From Deltaproteobacteria bacterium (GTDB lineage Bacteria; Desulfobacterota; GWC2-55-46): a stretch of 30,188 nucleotides of DNA. The notes beneath the pieces were generated by a model. It saw only the letters and a program-made list of their open reading frames with translations. It made no database searches and was not told the origin of the DNA. The stretch spans positions 1 to 30,188 of the forward strand of contig JACRNN010000198.1 of the NCBI GenBank assembly GCA_016234955.1, read 5' to 3'. The position numbers and the translations under genes are program-made. Each line of letters begins with the position of its first letter. Position 1 is the stretch's first letter. This document shows positions 22,490 through 30,048 of this stretch, in pieces.

Positions 22490-23041
22490 ATGAAAAGGTT
22501 TTTAGCGATATCCGCGGCGCTGCTCCTCGTTGCCGGATGCTCGGTCATCTCGAAAGAGGCCCGGAAGGACATAGACCGCGACATAACCGTGGACATGGCG
22601 CAGTCACACCCCGACCTCTATAGGGGCCGGAAGGTCCTCTGGGGCGGGGTCGTCATGTCGTCTGAGAACCTCGAACACACAACCGTCATTGAGGTCCTCG
22701 AAACCGAGCTGAATATGGACGATAGGCCCGCCGACGGCCCCTCGAGGGGCAGGTTCCTGATAGAGTCCCCTAAGTTCCTCGACACGGGCATATACAAGGT
22801 CAACGCCCGCGTCACGGTCGCCGGTACCGTCAAGGGCGTCGAGGTGAGGAAGATAGGCAGGATGGACTATGCCTACCCGGTGGTAACGCCGATAGAGCTG
22901 AGCCTCACCCCGGCCTCGGAGTACAGACGCCGCGAGATGCCTCCCCCCTGGTTCGACAGCCCCTATTACCCCTACCCGCCGTTTGGCCCGTACTACCCCT
23001 ACTACCCGTATCATCCCTGGTGGCCGTACCGCTATCCATGA
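22490..23041 (+). CDS. Slp-family outer-membrane lipoprotein
   Basis: 183 aa. MKRFLAISAALLLVAGC is a lipoprotein signal with the acylated cysteine at residue 17. The body matches Slp: HPDLYRGRKVLWGGVVMSSE, then EVLETELNMDDRP and GRFLIESPKFLDTGIY. The function of Slp proteins is stationary-phase or starvation related and not well defined. The C-terminal about 45 residues are unusual, a run of P and Y (PYYPYPPFGPYYPYYPYHPW), likely an exposed, sticky tail. Possibly a leaderless mRNA; convergent with the small gene at 23261, with the hairpin element between. Confidence 0.9.
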   Translation: MKRFLAISAALLLVAGCSVISKEARKDIDRDITVDMAQSHPDLYRGRKVLWGGVVMSSENLEHTTVIEVLETELNMDDRPADGPSRGRFLIESPKFLDTGIYKVNARVTVAGTVKGVEVRKIGRMDYAYPVVTPIELSLTPASEYRRREMPPPWFDSPYYPYPPFGPYYPYYPYHPWWPYRYP

Positions 23042-23056
23042 AGGGCCTAAGAAACC

Positions 23057-23254
23057 TCTGAAAAAGTATTTGAGAGAACCTTTTTATAAAAAGGTTCTCT
23101 CAAACTCTCTCCAAAAATTTACAGTTTTTACCGATGTTACCCCTTCCCCACATAAAATCGGGGGGGAGGGGTAACATCGGTAACTATAAGTCTTTGAAGG
23201 GGGCTTGGGGGAAACTTTCTGTAGAAAGTTTCCCCCAAAAAATACATTTTCAGA
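23057..23254. repeat. Triple-hairpin repeat element, copy 1
   Basis: Terminal inverted repeats TCTGAAAA-GTATTT close a 198-bp non-coding unit. Within are a left hairpin (TTTGAGAGAACCTTTTT with its perfect complement, about 23070-23105), a central hairpin (23128-23183, arms TTACCGATGTTACCCCT), and a right hairpin (23205-23238, TTGGGGGAAACTTTC with perfect complement). Left and right hairpins and the links CTCTCTCCAAAAATTT and ACTATAAGTCTTTGAAGGGG are shared with 26092-26298; the centre is not. It lies between convergent genes and could terminate both. Confidence 0.85.
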
Positions 23255-23260
23255 AATTTC

Positions 23261-23401
23261 CTAATCCTTCGGCCCGCAGCCGTCCTTTACGCCGCGCAGG
23301 AACATTAGGTAGTCGTCGTAGTACTCGTTCATCAGCTCGTTCAAGTCCTTGCCTTCGGGGTCGATGCCCTTTTTCTGCTTCACGTACTGAAGGAACGTCA
23401 T
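23261..23401 (-). CDS. 46-aa protein of unknown function downstream of queC
   Basis: ATG 23401 with GGAGG 7 bp upstream starts MTFLQYVKQKKGIDPEGKDL, followed by NELMNEYYDDYLMFLRGVKDGCGPKD and a TAG. The protein is acidic, probably helical, and has a single cysteine near the end and no signal. Host-like codon use and a good ribosome site support it. It lies 59 bp behind queC on the same strand and may be co-transcribed. No known family recognised. Confidence 0.65.
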   Translation of the reverse strand: MTFLQYVKQKKGIDPEGKDLNELMNEYYDDYLMFLRGVKDGCGPKD

Positions 23402-23460
23402 CTCAAGCCTCCATCCTCAAATCTTCCGCAAGACACTCTGTGCTTAAACTGCGGGAGTGG

Positions 23461-24129
23461 TCATTTTTTTCTATATGGTATGGCGTCTATCGCCCCGGCC
23501 TCGGAGAACCCCCGAAGCCTCAGGAGGCATGAATCGCACCTGCCGCACGCCGCCCTTGAGTCAACGTAGCACGACCACGTGAGGTGGAAAGGGGCGTCGA
23601 GCTCGAGCCCGAGTTTGACTATCGCGGACTTGCGCATATGTATGAGCGGTGTGCGTATCTTTATGGACGGACCCCTGGCGGCGCCCAATGCCACGGCGGC
23701 CTCGAATGCATTGAAGAAGGCCTCCCTGCAGTCCGGATAGCCGGAGCCGTCCTCCTCCACCGCGCCTATGAATATATCGGAGACGCCCAGGACCTCGGCC
23801 CATGATACGGCGATGGAGAGGAGGTGTGCGTTCCTGAACGGCACGTAGGTCGCGGGTATATCCTTCCTGTTGAGGTCTCCGATTGGCACGCCTATGCGGG
23901 CATCCGTTAGGGCCGAGCCGCCGATATCTTTAAGATAGCCTATGTCCGCGACAAGCCGCTCTTCGACCCTGTAGAAGTCCGCTATGCCGTGGAAGGCCTC
24001 GAGTTCCCTTGTCTCGGTCCTCTGCCCGTAGTTTACGTGGAGGAAAGCCGCGGGGCCCCTTTCAAGGGCGATAGCGGCCGTTACGGCGCTGTCCATCCCG
24101 CCGCTTACAAGAACTACTGATCTGTCCAT
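23461..24129 (-). CDS. queC: 7-cyano-7-deazaguanine (preQ0) synthase QueC
   Basis: ATP-dependent conversion of 7-carboxy-7-deazaguanine and ammonia to preQ0 in queuosine tRNA modification. ATP-binding PP-loop SGGMDS (9-14), usual start MDRSVVLVSGG (ATG 24129; the frame extends 17 codons further into repeat DNA). FHLTWSCYVDSRAACGRCDSCLLR near the end holds the zinc cysteines. The methionine in SGGMDS replaces the more common leucine. At 222 aa it is a normal length. No other que genes are in the window. The ribosome site (TTTAAGG) is weak and close. Confidence 0.93.
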   Translation of the reverse strand: MDRSVVLVSGGMDSAVTAAIALERGPAAFLHVNYGQRTETRELEAFHGIADFYRVEERLVADIGYLKDIGGSALTDARIGVPIGDLNRKDIPATYVPFRNAHLLSIAVSWAEVLGVSDIFIGAVEEDGSGYPDCREAFFNAFEAAVALGAARGPSIKIRTPLIHMRKSAIVKLGLELDAPFHLTWSCYVDSRAACGRCDSCLLRLRGFSEAGAIDAIPYRKK

Positions 24130-24157
24130 CCTTAAATTAAAACATAACGCTGAGAAT

Positions 24158-24245
24158 CCCACAACCGAAAAAATCGGCAACCGGGTTGATTGAAACTAAA
24201 ACCCACAACCGAAAAAATGGGTATGGGGCTGGTTGAAACTAACAG
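24158..24245 (+). repeat. Two tandem 44-bp units starting CCCACAACCGAAAAAAT
   Basis: Units 24158-24201 and 24202-24245 both begin CCCACAACCGAAAAAAT and end GGTTGA(TT)GAAACTAA, but differ in the middle. They lie directly upstream of queC. The GAAAC ending is CRISPR-like, but see the rejected items. Confidence 0.6.
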
Positions 24246-24267
24246 GGTGCGGAATAAGTCCCTATAG

Positions 24268-24505
24268 TCATTGAGGAGCGGTTTCACGCGACAAAGCAAT
24301 CTCCAGGTTATTGATTTATCCTATCTAAAGATGAGATTGCTTCGCGGATCTCGCAATGACGAACCAAGGAATTAATCAGAGCTTCCTTAATTATAATACC
24401 CGAAGGAGACGCCAAATGGCTGCTGAAAAACATTTTAGCCTGTCATTCTGAACGAAGTGAAGAATCTCAAGGCTTATAAAATGACGACCTTGGGGATTCT
24501 TCCCG
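24268..24505. repeat. Cluster of dispersed palindromic repeats between queC and the kinase gene
   Basis: 24268-24361 is an inverted pair (GTCATTGAGGAGCG...GCAATCTC against GAGATTGCTTCGC...CTCGCAATGAC). 24369-24386 is one arm of the CTGATTAATT ends. 24424-24434 (TGCTGAAAAAC) resembles the ends of the triple-hairpin element. 24440-24505 is TGTCATTCTGAACGAAGTGAAG...GATTCTTCCCGC. I see no gene between 24130 and 24521. Confidence 0.6.
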
Positions 24506-24521
24506 CAACCTATTGGCACCC

Positions 24522-26072
24522 TCAGCCTAATATCCCGTCTATTATCTTGACGAGGGCTTCGTTGAGGGGGGCTGTGGTGTCTACCTCAAGGCAGGGGCCC
24601 TCAACGGCCTCGTATGAGGCCTTCTGCCTCTCATAGACCTCAATGCCCGCGTCCGACACCGCCCCCGTGTCTTCGAGCCTCTTTAATAGACGTTTTCTTA
24701 TCGTCTCGTCGTCCGCCGCGCACTCGATGAGGTGGAAGGAGGCCCCCGCCTCTCCTGCGGCCTCTTTCGCCATCCGGAGGTGCCTTTGCCTTGAAAAAGT
24801 GGCGTCGCATATCACGGAGCGTCCTGCCTTGAGGAGATTGCCCGCCCTCTCGATAAGGGTTGTATAGGTCTTTTCCGTAAACTCTTTTGCGTATATACCC
24901 TCGTTGTATGCCTCGCTCCTGCGTTCGGACGGTGCGAGCCCGGCAAGCTCCTTCCTTATCAAGTCGGATGAGAGTGTGCAAAAGCCGGTATTTTCGGCGA
25001 GGAGGTTTGCCACCATCGATTTGCCCGTACCCGATAGGCCGCGGATTACTATAAGCATCGGCTTGAGGCCGCCTTCGGCGTACTCTCCGGCGAGATGGAA
25101 GTGGCGCTTGGCGTCTATCAACGCGGCTCTGCGCGCCTCAGGGCCGACCTCTTCCTCAGCGGATTTGAAAGCCGCGACCTTGCCGCGCACATACGCCCTG
25201 TAGCACTTGTAGAAGTCGAGGAGGCCCTTGCCTTCGGCATCTCCGGAGGAGGCGAAGTAGGCCGCGTCCAACGCCCTGGAGAGGTCGGCCCTGTTGCGGA
25301 AGTCGAGGTCCATGGAGAGGAAGGCCGCGTCCGCGACGATATCGGAGTACCTGAACCGCTCGTTGAACTCTATGCAGTCGATTATCTCTATACCGTCCGA
25401 GATTGATACGTGATCGCAGTGGATGTCGCCGTGGCAGTCCCTTACAAACCCGTCCTCAACGCGCCTGCGCAAAAGGCCTTCATTCGCCCGTATGAAGCCG
25501 TCGTTATACCCCTTTATCCTGTCAAATAGGGCCCTTGATATCGCCGTACCGACGAACCCGGCGGTCTGGTCGAAGTTCTCACCGATATTTTTCCTTATGC
25601 ACTCAACGCTCCCGAAGGAGCTTATGTACGCGCTCGTCCGCGCCTCTGCGTGGAACCGCGCTATCCTGCCGGCCACCCTCTCAATGATATCCGTCGTGAC
25701 GTCGCCGTGCTCAAGGGCGTATTCGAGGCTCTTCCTCGCGTCGAGCCTCTTCATCTTTACCGCGTACTCGATCGGCTCCCCCGCGCCTTCCATAAGGGCC
25801 TTGCCGTCTTTTTCCGTTACGGGCACGACCCCGATGTATACGTCAGGGGCGAGCCTCCTGTTGAGCCTCACCTCCTCGGCGCAGAAAAACCGCCTCTTCT
25901 CAAGGATAGAGAAATCGAGGAAGCCGAAGTCGACCGGTTTCTTTATCTTGTAGACGAAGCGGGGGGTAAAGAAGAGATACGAGATATGCGTCTGGCGCAA
26001 CTCCACCTGCGCGCACGGTTCCGGATATGAAGACGGGTCAAGGAGCGCCTCTATCAGCCGTGGAAGACCCAA
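24522..26072 (-). CDS. Bifunctional APH-like kinase / AAA-type P-loop kinase protein
   Basis: 516-aa fusion. The N-terminal half is an aminoglycoside phosphotransferase/protein-kinase-like fold: YKIKKPVDFGFLDFS near the start, catalytic loop CHGDIHCDHVS (213-223), and IIDCIEF (230-236) as the metal aspartate. The C-terminal half is an AAA_33-type nucleoside/polynucleotide-kinase-like domain with Walker A GLSGTGKS (345-352) and CDATFSRQRHL. This is the COG2187+COG0645 arrangement; real substrates are unknown. The start is the ATG 26072. It stands alone, separated from hpt by the triple-hairpin element. Confidence 0.88.
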   Translation of the reverse strand: MGLPRLIEALLDPSSYPEPCAQVELRQTHISYLFFTPRFVYKIKKPVDFGFLDFSILEKRRFFCAEEVRLNRRLAPDVYIGVVPVTEKDGKALMEGAGEPIEYAVKMKRLDARKSLEYALEHGDVTTDIIERVAGRIARFHAEARTSAYISSFGSVECIRKNIGENFDQTAGFVGTAISRALFDRIKGYNDGFIRANEGLLRRRVEDGFVRDCHGDIHCDHVSISDGIEIIDCIEFNERFRYSDIVADAAFLSMDLDFRNRADLSRALDAAYFASSGDAEGKGLLDFYKCYRAYVRGKVAAFKSAEEEVGPEARRAALIDAKRHFHLAGEYAEGGLKPMLIVIRGLSGTGKSMVANLLAENTGFCTLSSDLIRKELAGLAPSERRSEAYNEGIYAKEFTEKTYTTLIERAGNLLKAGRSVICDATFSRQRHLRMAKEAAGEAGASFHLIECAADDETIRKRLLKRLEDTGAVSDAGIEVYERQKASYEAVEGPCLEVDTTAPLNEALVKIIDGILG

Positions 26073-26091
26073 CGCGACCTCCTGGTTTTTA

Positions 26092-26298
26092 GCAGGGTGC
26101 TGAAAAAGTCTTTTGAGAGAACCTTTTTATAAAAAGTTTCTCTCAAACTCTCTCCAAAAATTTTTAGTTTTCCTTGAGGGGCCCCCCAATTTTTTTTGGG
26201 GGGCCCCTCAAGGAAAAAACTATAAGTCTTTGAAGGGGGTCTGGGGGAAACCTTTCTACAGAAAGTTCCCCCCAAAAAACTGTTTTTCGGCAACCTGC
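26092..26298. repeat. Triple-hairpin repeat element, copy 2
   Basis: 207 bp with 16-bp terminal inverted repeats (GCAGGGTGCTGAAAAA at 26092-26107; TTTTTCGGCAACCTGC at 26283-26298, three mismatches). Left hairpin 26113-26147 (one mismatch), perfect 22-bp central hairpin with arms 26168-26189 and 26196-26217 (loop TTTTTT), right hairpin about 26232-26275. It starts 9 bp after the hpt stop on the minus strand and can terminate hpt. Confidence 0.88.
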
Positions 26299-26306
26299 CA
26301 TTAGGG

Positions 26307-26831
26307 TTATTTTTCAGGGACGAGCGTGTAGAGGCCGCGCAGGCCCCTGTAGTGTTCCTTGTAATCCATCCCGTACCCGACGATAAACCCCTCGTCTATC
26401 CTTACCCCTACATAATCGGCCTTTATGTCGGCCGGGGTGGATTTCCTCATAAGGAGCGTGCAGAGCCTGATGGAAGAAGGCCCCTTGGTCCCGAAGTACT
26501 CTATGAGCGCCCTTGCGGTGTGTCCGCGGTCTATTATGCCCTCCACGATGATGATATCCCTGCCCTTTATCTCGGCGGATATGTCCCTTGTAACGATGAC
26601 CTCCGAGGAGGGGGTGTCGCGCTTGCCATAGCAGGTCGTCTGCACGAAGTCGGCGTCCAGAGGCATCTTGACGGCCCGGAGGAGGTCGGAGAGGAAGATG
26701 ACCGCCCCCTTCAGCACCCCTATCAAAAGCGGGTCCTTTGATGCGTAGTCGGCCTCTATCTCACCGGCTATCCTCTCTACGGTCTTACCTATCTCTTCGG
26801 GCGTGAGTATCGGCTTTAAGTTCGGCTCCAT
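26307..26831 (-). CDS. hpt: Hypoxanthine phosphoribosyltransferase
   Basis: Purine salvage: hypoxanthine or guanine plus PRPP to IMP or GMP. ATG 26831 (GGAGAG ribosome site) gives 174 aa, the usual size; an in-frame ATG 6 codons upstream is less well placed. LLIGVLKGAVIFLSDL is the second PRPP/pyrophosphate loop and CYGKR the flexible-loop end. The PRPP-binding P-loop reads IIIVEGIIDRGHTA (93-106) where the family consensus is V-E-D-I-I-D-T-G; the glycine for the second acidic residue and arginine for threonine are unusual. The catalytic Asp101 is kept. FIVGYGMDYKEHYRGL near the end is also typical. Confidence 0.93.
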   Translation of the reverse strand: MEPNLKPILTPEEIGKTVERIAGEIEADYASKDPLLIGVLKGAVIFLSDLLRAVKMPLDADFVQTTCYGKRDTPSSEVIVTRDISAEIKGRDIIIVEGIIDRGHTARALIEYFGTKGPSSIRLCTLLMRKSTPADIKADYVGVRIDEGFIVGYGMDYKEHYRGLRGLYTLVPEK

Positions 26832-26970
26832 CGGCTCTCCGGAAGGCATGGGAAGATAAAATAGAGCATACAATCACCGGATTTCAATGTCAAGCCGTTC
26901 CCCCCCCTTGCCGTTTTTTGAGACGAGCCAGTGGAACCATGTTTACCAGAGCGGACGGCCGGGGCTTAAA

Positions 26971-26986
26971 ACCTTGAATTCAAGGT
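26971..26986. promoter_or_regulatory. 16-bp perfect palindrome ACCTTGAATTCAAGGT
   Basis: A perfect palindrome in the spacer between the divergent hpt and zinc-ribbon genes (26874-27118). It could be an operator, but no factor is assigned. The rest of the spacer also holds the CGCCTTTA/TAAAGGCG hairpin with an inner GGGG/CCCC stem (27054-27086). Confidence 0.35.
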
Positions 26987-27053
26987 ACGCATGTGCTAAA
27001 AATATCTTTATGGCGTCGGCAATGGAATACGCTATCGAAAATCGACCGCAAAC

Positions 27054-27086
27054 CGCCTTTAAAGGGGAACTCCCCCGGTAAAGGCG
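27054..27086. repeat. Nested hairpin upstream of the zinc-ribbon gene
   Basis: Arms CGCCTTTA (27054-27061) and TAAAGGCG (27079-27086) enclose GGGG-AACT-CCCC. A similar but simpler stretch, GGGAATCCCCCGCCCGTAAAGGCGG, is at about 21222-21245. It lies 30 bp before the gene start and may shape its mRNA leader. Confidence 0.35.
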
Positions 27087-27118
27087 TAGGTGTCTAAGCC
27101 CCTGGAGGGGCATGAACG

Positions 27119-28374
27119 ATGATAATCCAGTGCGATAAATGCCATACCAAGTTCCGGCTCGATGATTCAAAGGTCAAGGGGGCCGGGGTCAAGGTGAGGT
27201 GCACGAAGTGTCAGAACGTCTTCATAGTAACGCCGCCGCGGAGCGGAAAACGGCCGCGGAGAGGACGCGTGAGAAGACCACTGGCAAGGAGAACCTGAGT
27301 TTCGAGTTCAGCGAGCCCCCGAAAGAGCCCTCACCTGAAAAGGAGAGCGAGAAAGAGGAAGAAAAGGGGATAGGGGCGCCCTCCGGTGATGCCGGCGTTG
27401 ATACGGGGGGGCCGGGCCTCGATTTTTCCTTCAAGGATTTTAGCGCGGATGAAGAGTCCGGCAAGGGGGCCGGTGAGGGGGCTGAGGAGGACCGCGGCTC
27501 CGGTGAGCCCTCGGACGGCGCGGAGCGGACGTTGGGAGGGTTTGACCTCGGTTTAGGCGCAGGTGGGGCCGAAAAAGAGGAGTTAGCCGTTGAAGAGATG
27601 GGCCTTGGGGGATATGCCGGGGAGGCAGTAAAGGCGGAGCAGGGGCGCAAAGCGGGTCCTGCAATGGAAGTAACAGAGGAAAGAGGCGGCGGCGCGCCGC
27701 TCTCTGTTGCCGGATACGGCGGGGCCAACGGCCCTGCAAAGCCCCCGTTAAACGAAGAGATATCCTCCGGCGACTTCTCCGAGGCCCTCAAGGAATCGGT
27801 GGAAAGGGGCGGCGAGAGGCCTCCTCATACCGAAGAGGTATATTACGATGGGGGGGCGGCTTCATCCGCTAAAACCCCTCCGGCGCAGGGCAAGGCGTTC
27901 ATCGTTATCGCGGTCGCCGTACTCGTCGTCATTATAGGCCTCGGGGTATTGTATTTCAGGGACGCGGGCAAGCGGTTGAACGGCGGGCTTATATCGCGGG
28001 ACGGAGGAACAGCCGCGAAAAAGACCGTTGACATAGAGGGCATCAACGGCTATTTCATCGAGAATAAGAACGCCGGCAAGGTCTTTGTGATAGAGGCGCG
28101 GATAAAGAACGTCTCTGAGGCGGCCCAGGAGATAAAGTCGGTAAAAGGGGTCTTGTACAACGCGCGGGGGGCAAAGCTGGCTGAGCGCTCGGTGGCGCCC
28201 GGCAGGGTCGTATCAGCCGACGACCTTAAAACCCTCCCAAGGGAAGAACTTCTGAAGCAGTTCAAGGACCCCTCCGGCGGCTCGATACCCCCGAAGGGGA
28301 CAATACCCGTCATGGTGCTCTTTACCGAGGTGCCGGCAGGCATGGCCGAGTACGGGGTCGATATAGTCCGCTGA
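27119..28374 (+). pseudogene. Zinc-ribbon / DUF3426 membrane protein gene with a frame break
   Basis: The frame from ATG 27119 (GGAGGGG upstream) begins MIIQCDKCHTKFRLDDSKVK and RCTKCQNVFIV: a two-CxxC MJ0042-type zinc ribbon. It runs out of frame into basic sequence and stops at 27298. The rest continues in the -1 frame from about 27229: a long acidic low-complexity linker, a membrane helix (AFIVIAVAVLVVIIGLGVLYF region, 27895-27958) and a C-terminal DUF3426 domain (28050-28374: IEARIKNVSE, SVKGVLYNA, PPKGTIPVMVLFTEVP). This is the usual zinc-ribbon plus DUF3426 arrangement, so one base is missing near 27229-27250. True pseudogene, sequencing error or frameshifting are all possible; the downstream frame looks well preserved. 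Confidence 0.8.
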
Positions 28375-28454
28375 CGCCGCGCCGCCCCGGACATCCCCCT
28401 CGACGGACCGGTTCAGCAGTTAACTATGAGCCCTCTAAAGTATTAATGCCCCAA

Positions 28455-28560
28455 CGGGTTTCAGAACGTTAAAAAAACCCTCCCGGGGCTTGAACCCCCG
28501 GTGGTTTCAGGACGTTAAAAAAAGAACCCTCCAGAGGATTGAAGCCCCACGGGGTTTCAG
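28455..28560 (+). repeat. Two and a half tandem copies of a GGTTTCAG(A/G)ACGTTAAAAAAA unit
   Basis: GTTTCAG occurs at 28458, 28504 and 28554 (periods 46 and 50 bp). Between lie ACGTTAAAAAAA, CCCTCC and a CTTGAA/ATTGAA-GCCCC stretch. Single copies of the core are at 17840 and 21090. The 28375-28656 spacer holds no gene that I can support. Confidence 0.65.
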
Positions 28561-28656
28561 ATGCAAGATGGGTCAGGGGGGTCCAGGCGGCCCCGAAGGC
28601 GCACGCCCTCCTTGTCGACCAGCAGGGGCTCAAATCCGGACTGGGGGATGAGAGGC

Positions 28657-28875
28657 TCAGGCCTTCTTCTCGCTTGAACGGTTCGCTGAAGAGCCTATCT
28701 TCTGACCATCATCCCTGTTAGGCGTTACGTCAATCTCGGCGTCGCTTGACGCCTTCTTGAAGTTCCTTATCGCCTTGCCCATTCCAGTGCCTATATCCGG
28801 CAGTTTGCCCACGCCGAATATGATGAGGACGATTACGAGTATCAATATAAGCTCAGGGGTGCCGAGACCAAACAT
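28657..28875 (-). CDS. tatA: Twin-arginine translocase subunit TatA/TatE
   Basis: 72 aa. MFGLGTPELILILVIVLIIF is the short TatA membrane helix, followed by the hinge GVGKLPDIGTGMGKAIRNFKK and the amphipathic helix, then a charged tail. TatA forms the pore for folded proteins with TatC, neither of which partner is nearby. ATG with AGGAGAT. Divergent from tonB. Confidence 0.93.
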   Translation of the reverse strand: MFGLGTPELILILVIVLIIFGVGKLPDIGTGMGKAIRNFKKASSDAEIDVTPNRDDGQKIGSSANRSSEKKA

Positions 28876-29034
28876 TGTATATCTCCTGTTTTAGGTGTAA
28901 AATACTGGGATATGAAGACCGCTCCGGACTCCGCCTCTATTTTTTCGTGCGGCCTTACATATTCGCTCGCAGGCTTGCGGCCGCTATTTATATTATCTTT
29001 AATATGGTTTAAATTCTGACAGAATAATTTCACC

Positions 29035-29991
29035 ATGTCAACTAAAATCTTGCCGGACGACCCCGGCAATAACATCCGGTATTTCATAGCCTTTTTAGCC
29101 ATATGGGCGTTCTCGTTAGGGCCGCTTATGGAGCGGCTCATCCAGCGCGCCCATCCTGAAGCAATGGAGCCCCTGCCCGTGGACGTCGTCGAGCTTCCTC
29201 CGGCAATGCCGGATAATCTCGCTAAGAGCAGAAAGCCGCCGACCCATTACGCGCAGAGGGGCCAGAGCGTGGAAAAGGAGACCTACCCTGAGCCTTCCGC
29301 AAGGCCCCGCCCCATAAGGCCGGCCCTGAGGCCGGGGTATGTTCCTCCGTTAGCGCAGGACAAGGACGGAGTAAATTCGGCGGGCGGCGCGACTGAGGCC
29401 AGAAAAGAGGCCCTGCCCAAAGACGGCGGAAAGGCAACGGGCGTCGTTGCCGGGGAGCAAGGGGACCTGCCCGTAGAGCAGAATATTGATACGGGTCTTA
29501 CGCAGGCACATACTTCAGGGGAGGGCGGGGGCGGGGGAGCGGCTCAAGACGGCCGGTCAAAAGCCGGCCCTAAGGGCCCAAACCTCTTTATAACGGATGA
29601 GAAGCTCGCGGAGCTTGAGAAAAAGTACGAGGCGGAAACCCCCAGGGGCGAGAAGGGAAAGACCCTCCAGCTCAACACCTCGGAGATAAGGTATCAGAAG
29701 TATTTACTGGACATGAAGGACAGGATAAGAAGGTTCTGGGACTACCCGGAGATAGCCGGGAGGAACGGCTGGCAGGGGACGCTGAAGCTCAATTTCACGA
29801 TAAAGAAGGACGGGACTGTCGACGATATAAGGCTCATCGAATCATCGAAGTACCCGGTCCTCGACCAGGCCGCGATAACCGCTATCAGGCTTGCCGCGCC
29901 CTTCGCCCCATTCCCCGGGAACTTCGATATAGAGGAGTTGAATATCAGGGGGACCTTCCAGTACGACATCTACCGGCCGATGGAGAGGTAG
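29035..29991 (+). CDS. tonB: Energy transducer TonB family protein
   Basis: 318 aa: short cytoplasmic start, one membrane helix (about 15-35, YFIAFLAIWAFSLG), a long proline/glycine/charged periplasmic linker (about 50-230) and a C-terminal TonB domain (about 235-318: DRIRRFWDYPE, GWQGTLKLNFTIKKDG, DQAAITAIRLAAPFAPFP, IRGTFQYDIY). It would link proton-motive force to outer-membrane transporters; no exbBD is in the window. No good Shine-Dalgarno sequence before the ATG. Confidence 0.92.
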   Translation: MSTKILPDDPGNNIRYFIAFLAIWAFSLGPLMERLIQRAHPEAMEPLPVDVVELPPAMPDNLAKSRKPPTHYAQRGQSVEKETYPEPSARPRPIRPALRPGYVPPLAQDKDGVNSAGGATEARKEALPKDGGKATGVVAGEQGDLPVEQNIDTGLTQAHTSGEGGGGGAAQDGRSKAGPKGPNLFITDEKLAELEKKYEAETPRGEKGKTLQLNTSEIRYQKYLLDMKDRIRRFWDYPEIAGRNGWQGTLKLNFTIKKDGTVDDIRLIESSKYPVLDQAAITAIRLAAPFAPFPGNFDIEELNIRGTFQYDIYRPMER

Positions 29992-30048
29992 GAGGGACGC
30001 GGGGTGGTTGGAGCCCCCTGAGCCCAAGCCGCGCTTAATCTTAGATTC

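Noticed and set aside
24158..24245. CRISPR-like array (units ending in GAAAC)
   Set aside because: Only two units, the repeated part is at both ends of each unit rather than one fixed repeat with unrelated spacers, and there are no cas genes in the window.
27225..27260. Programmed -1 frameshift joining zinc ribbon and DUF3426 parts
   Set aside because: No X-XXY-YYZ slippery heptamer in register with the zinc-ribbon frame and no clear downstream pseudoknot; a one-base loss is simpler. Kept as a possibility, not claimed.
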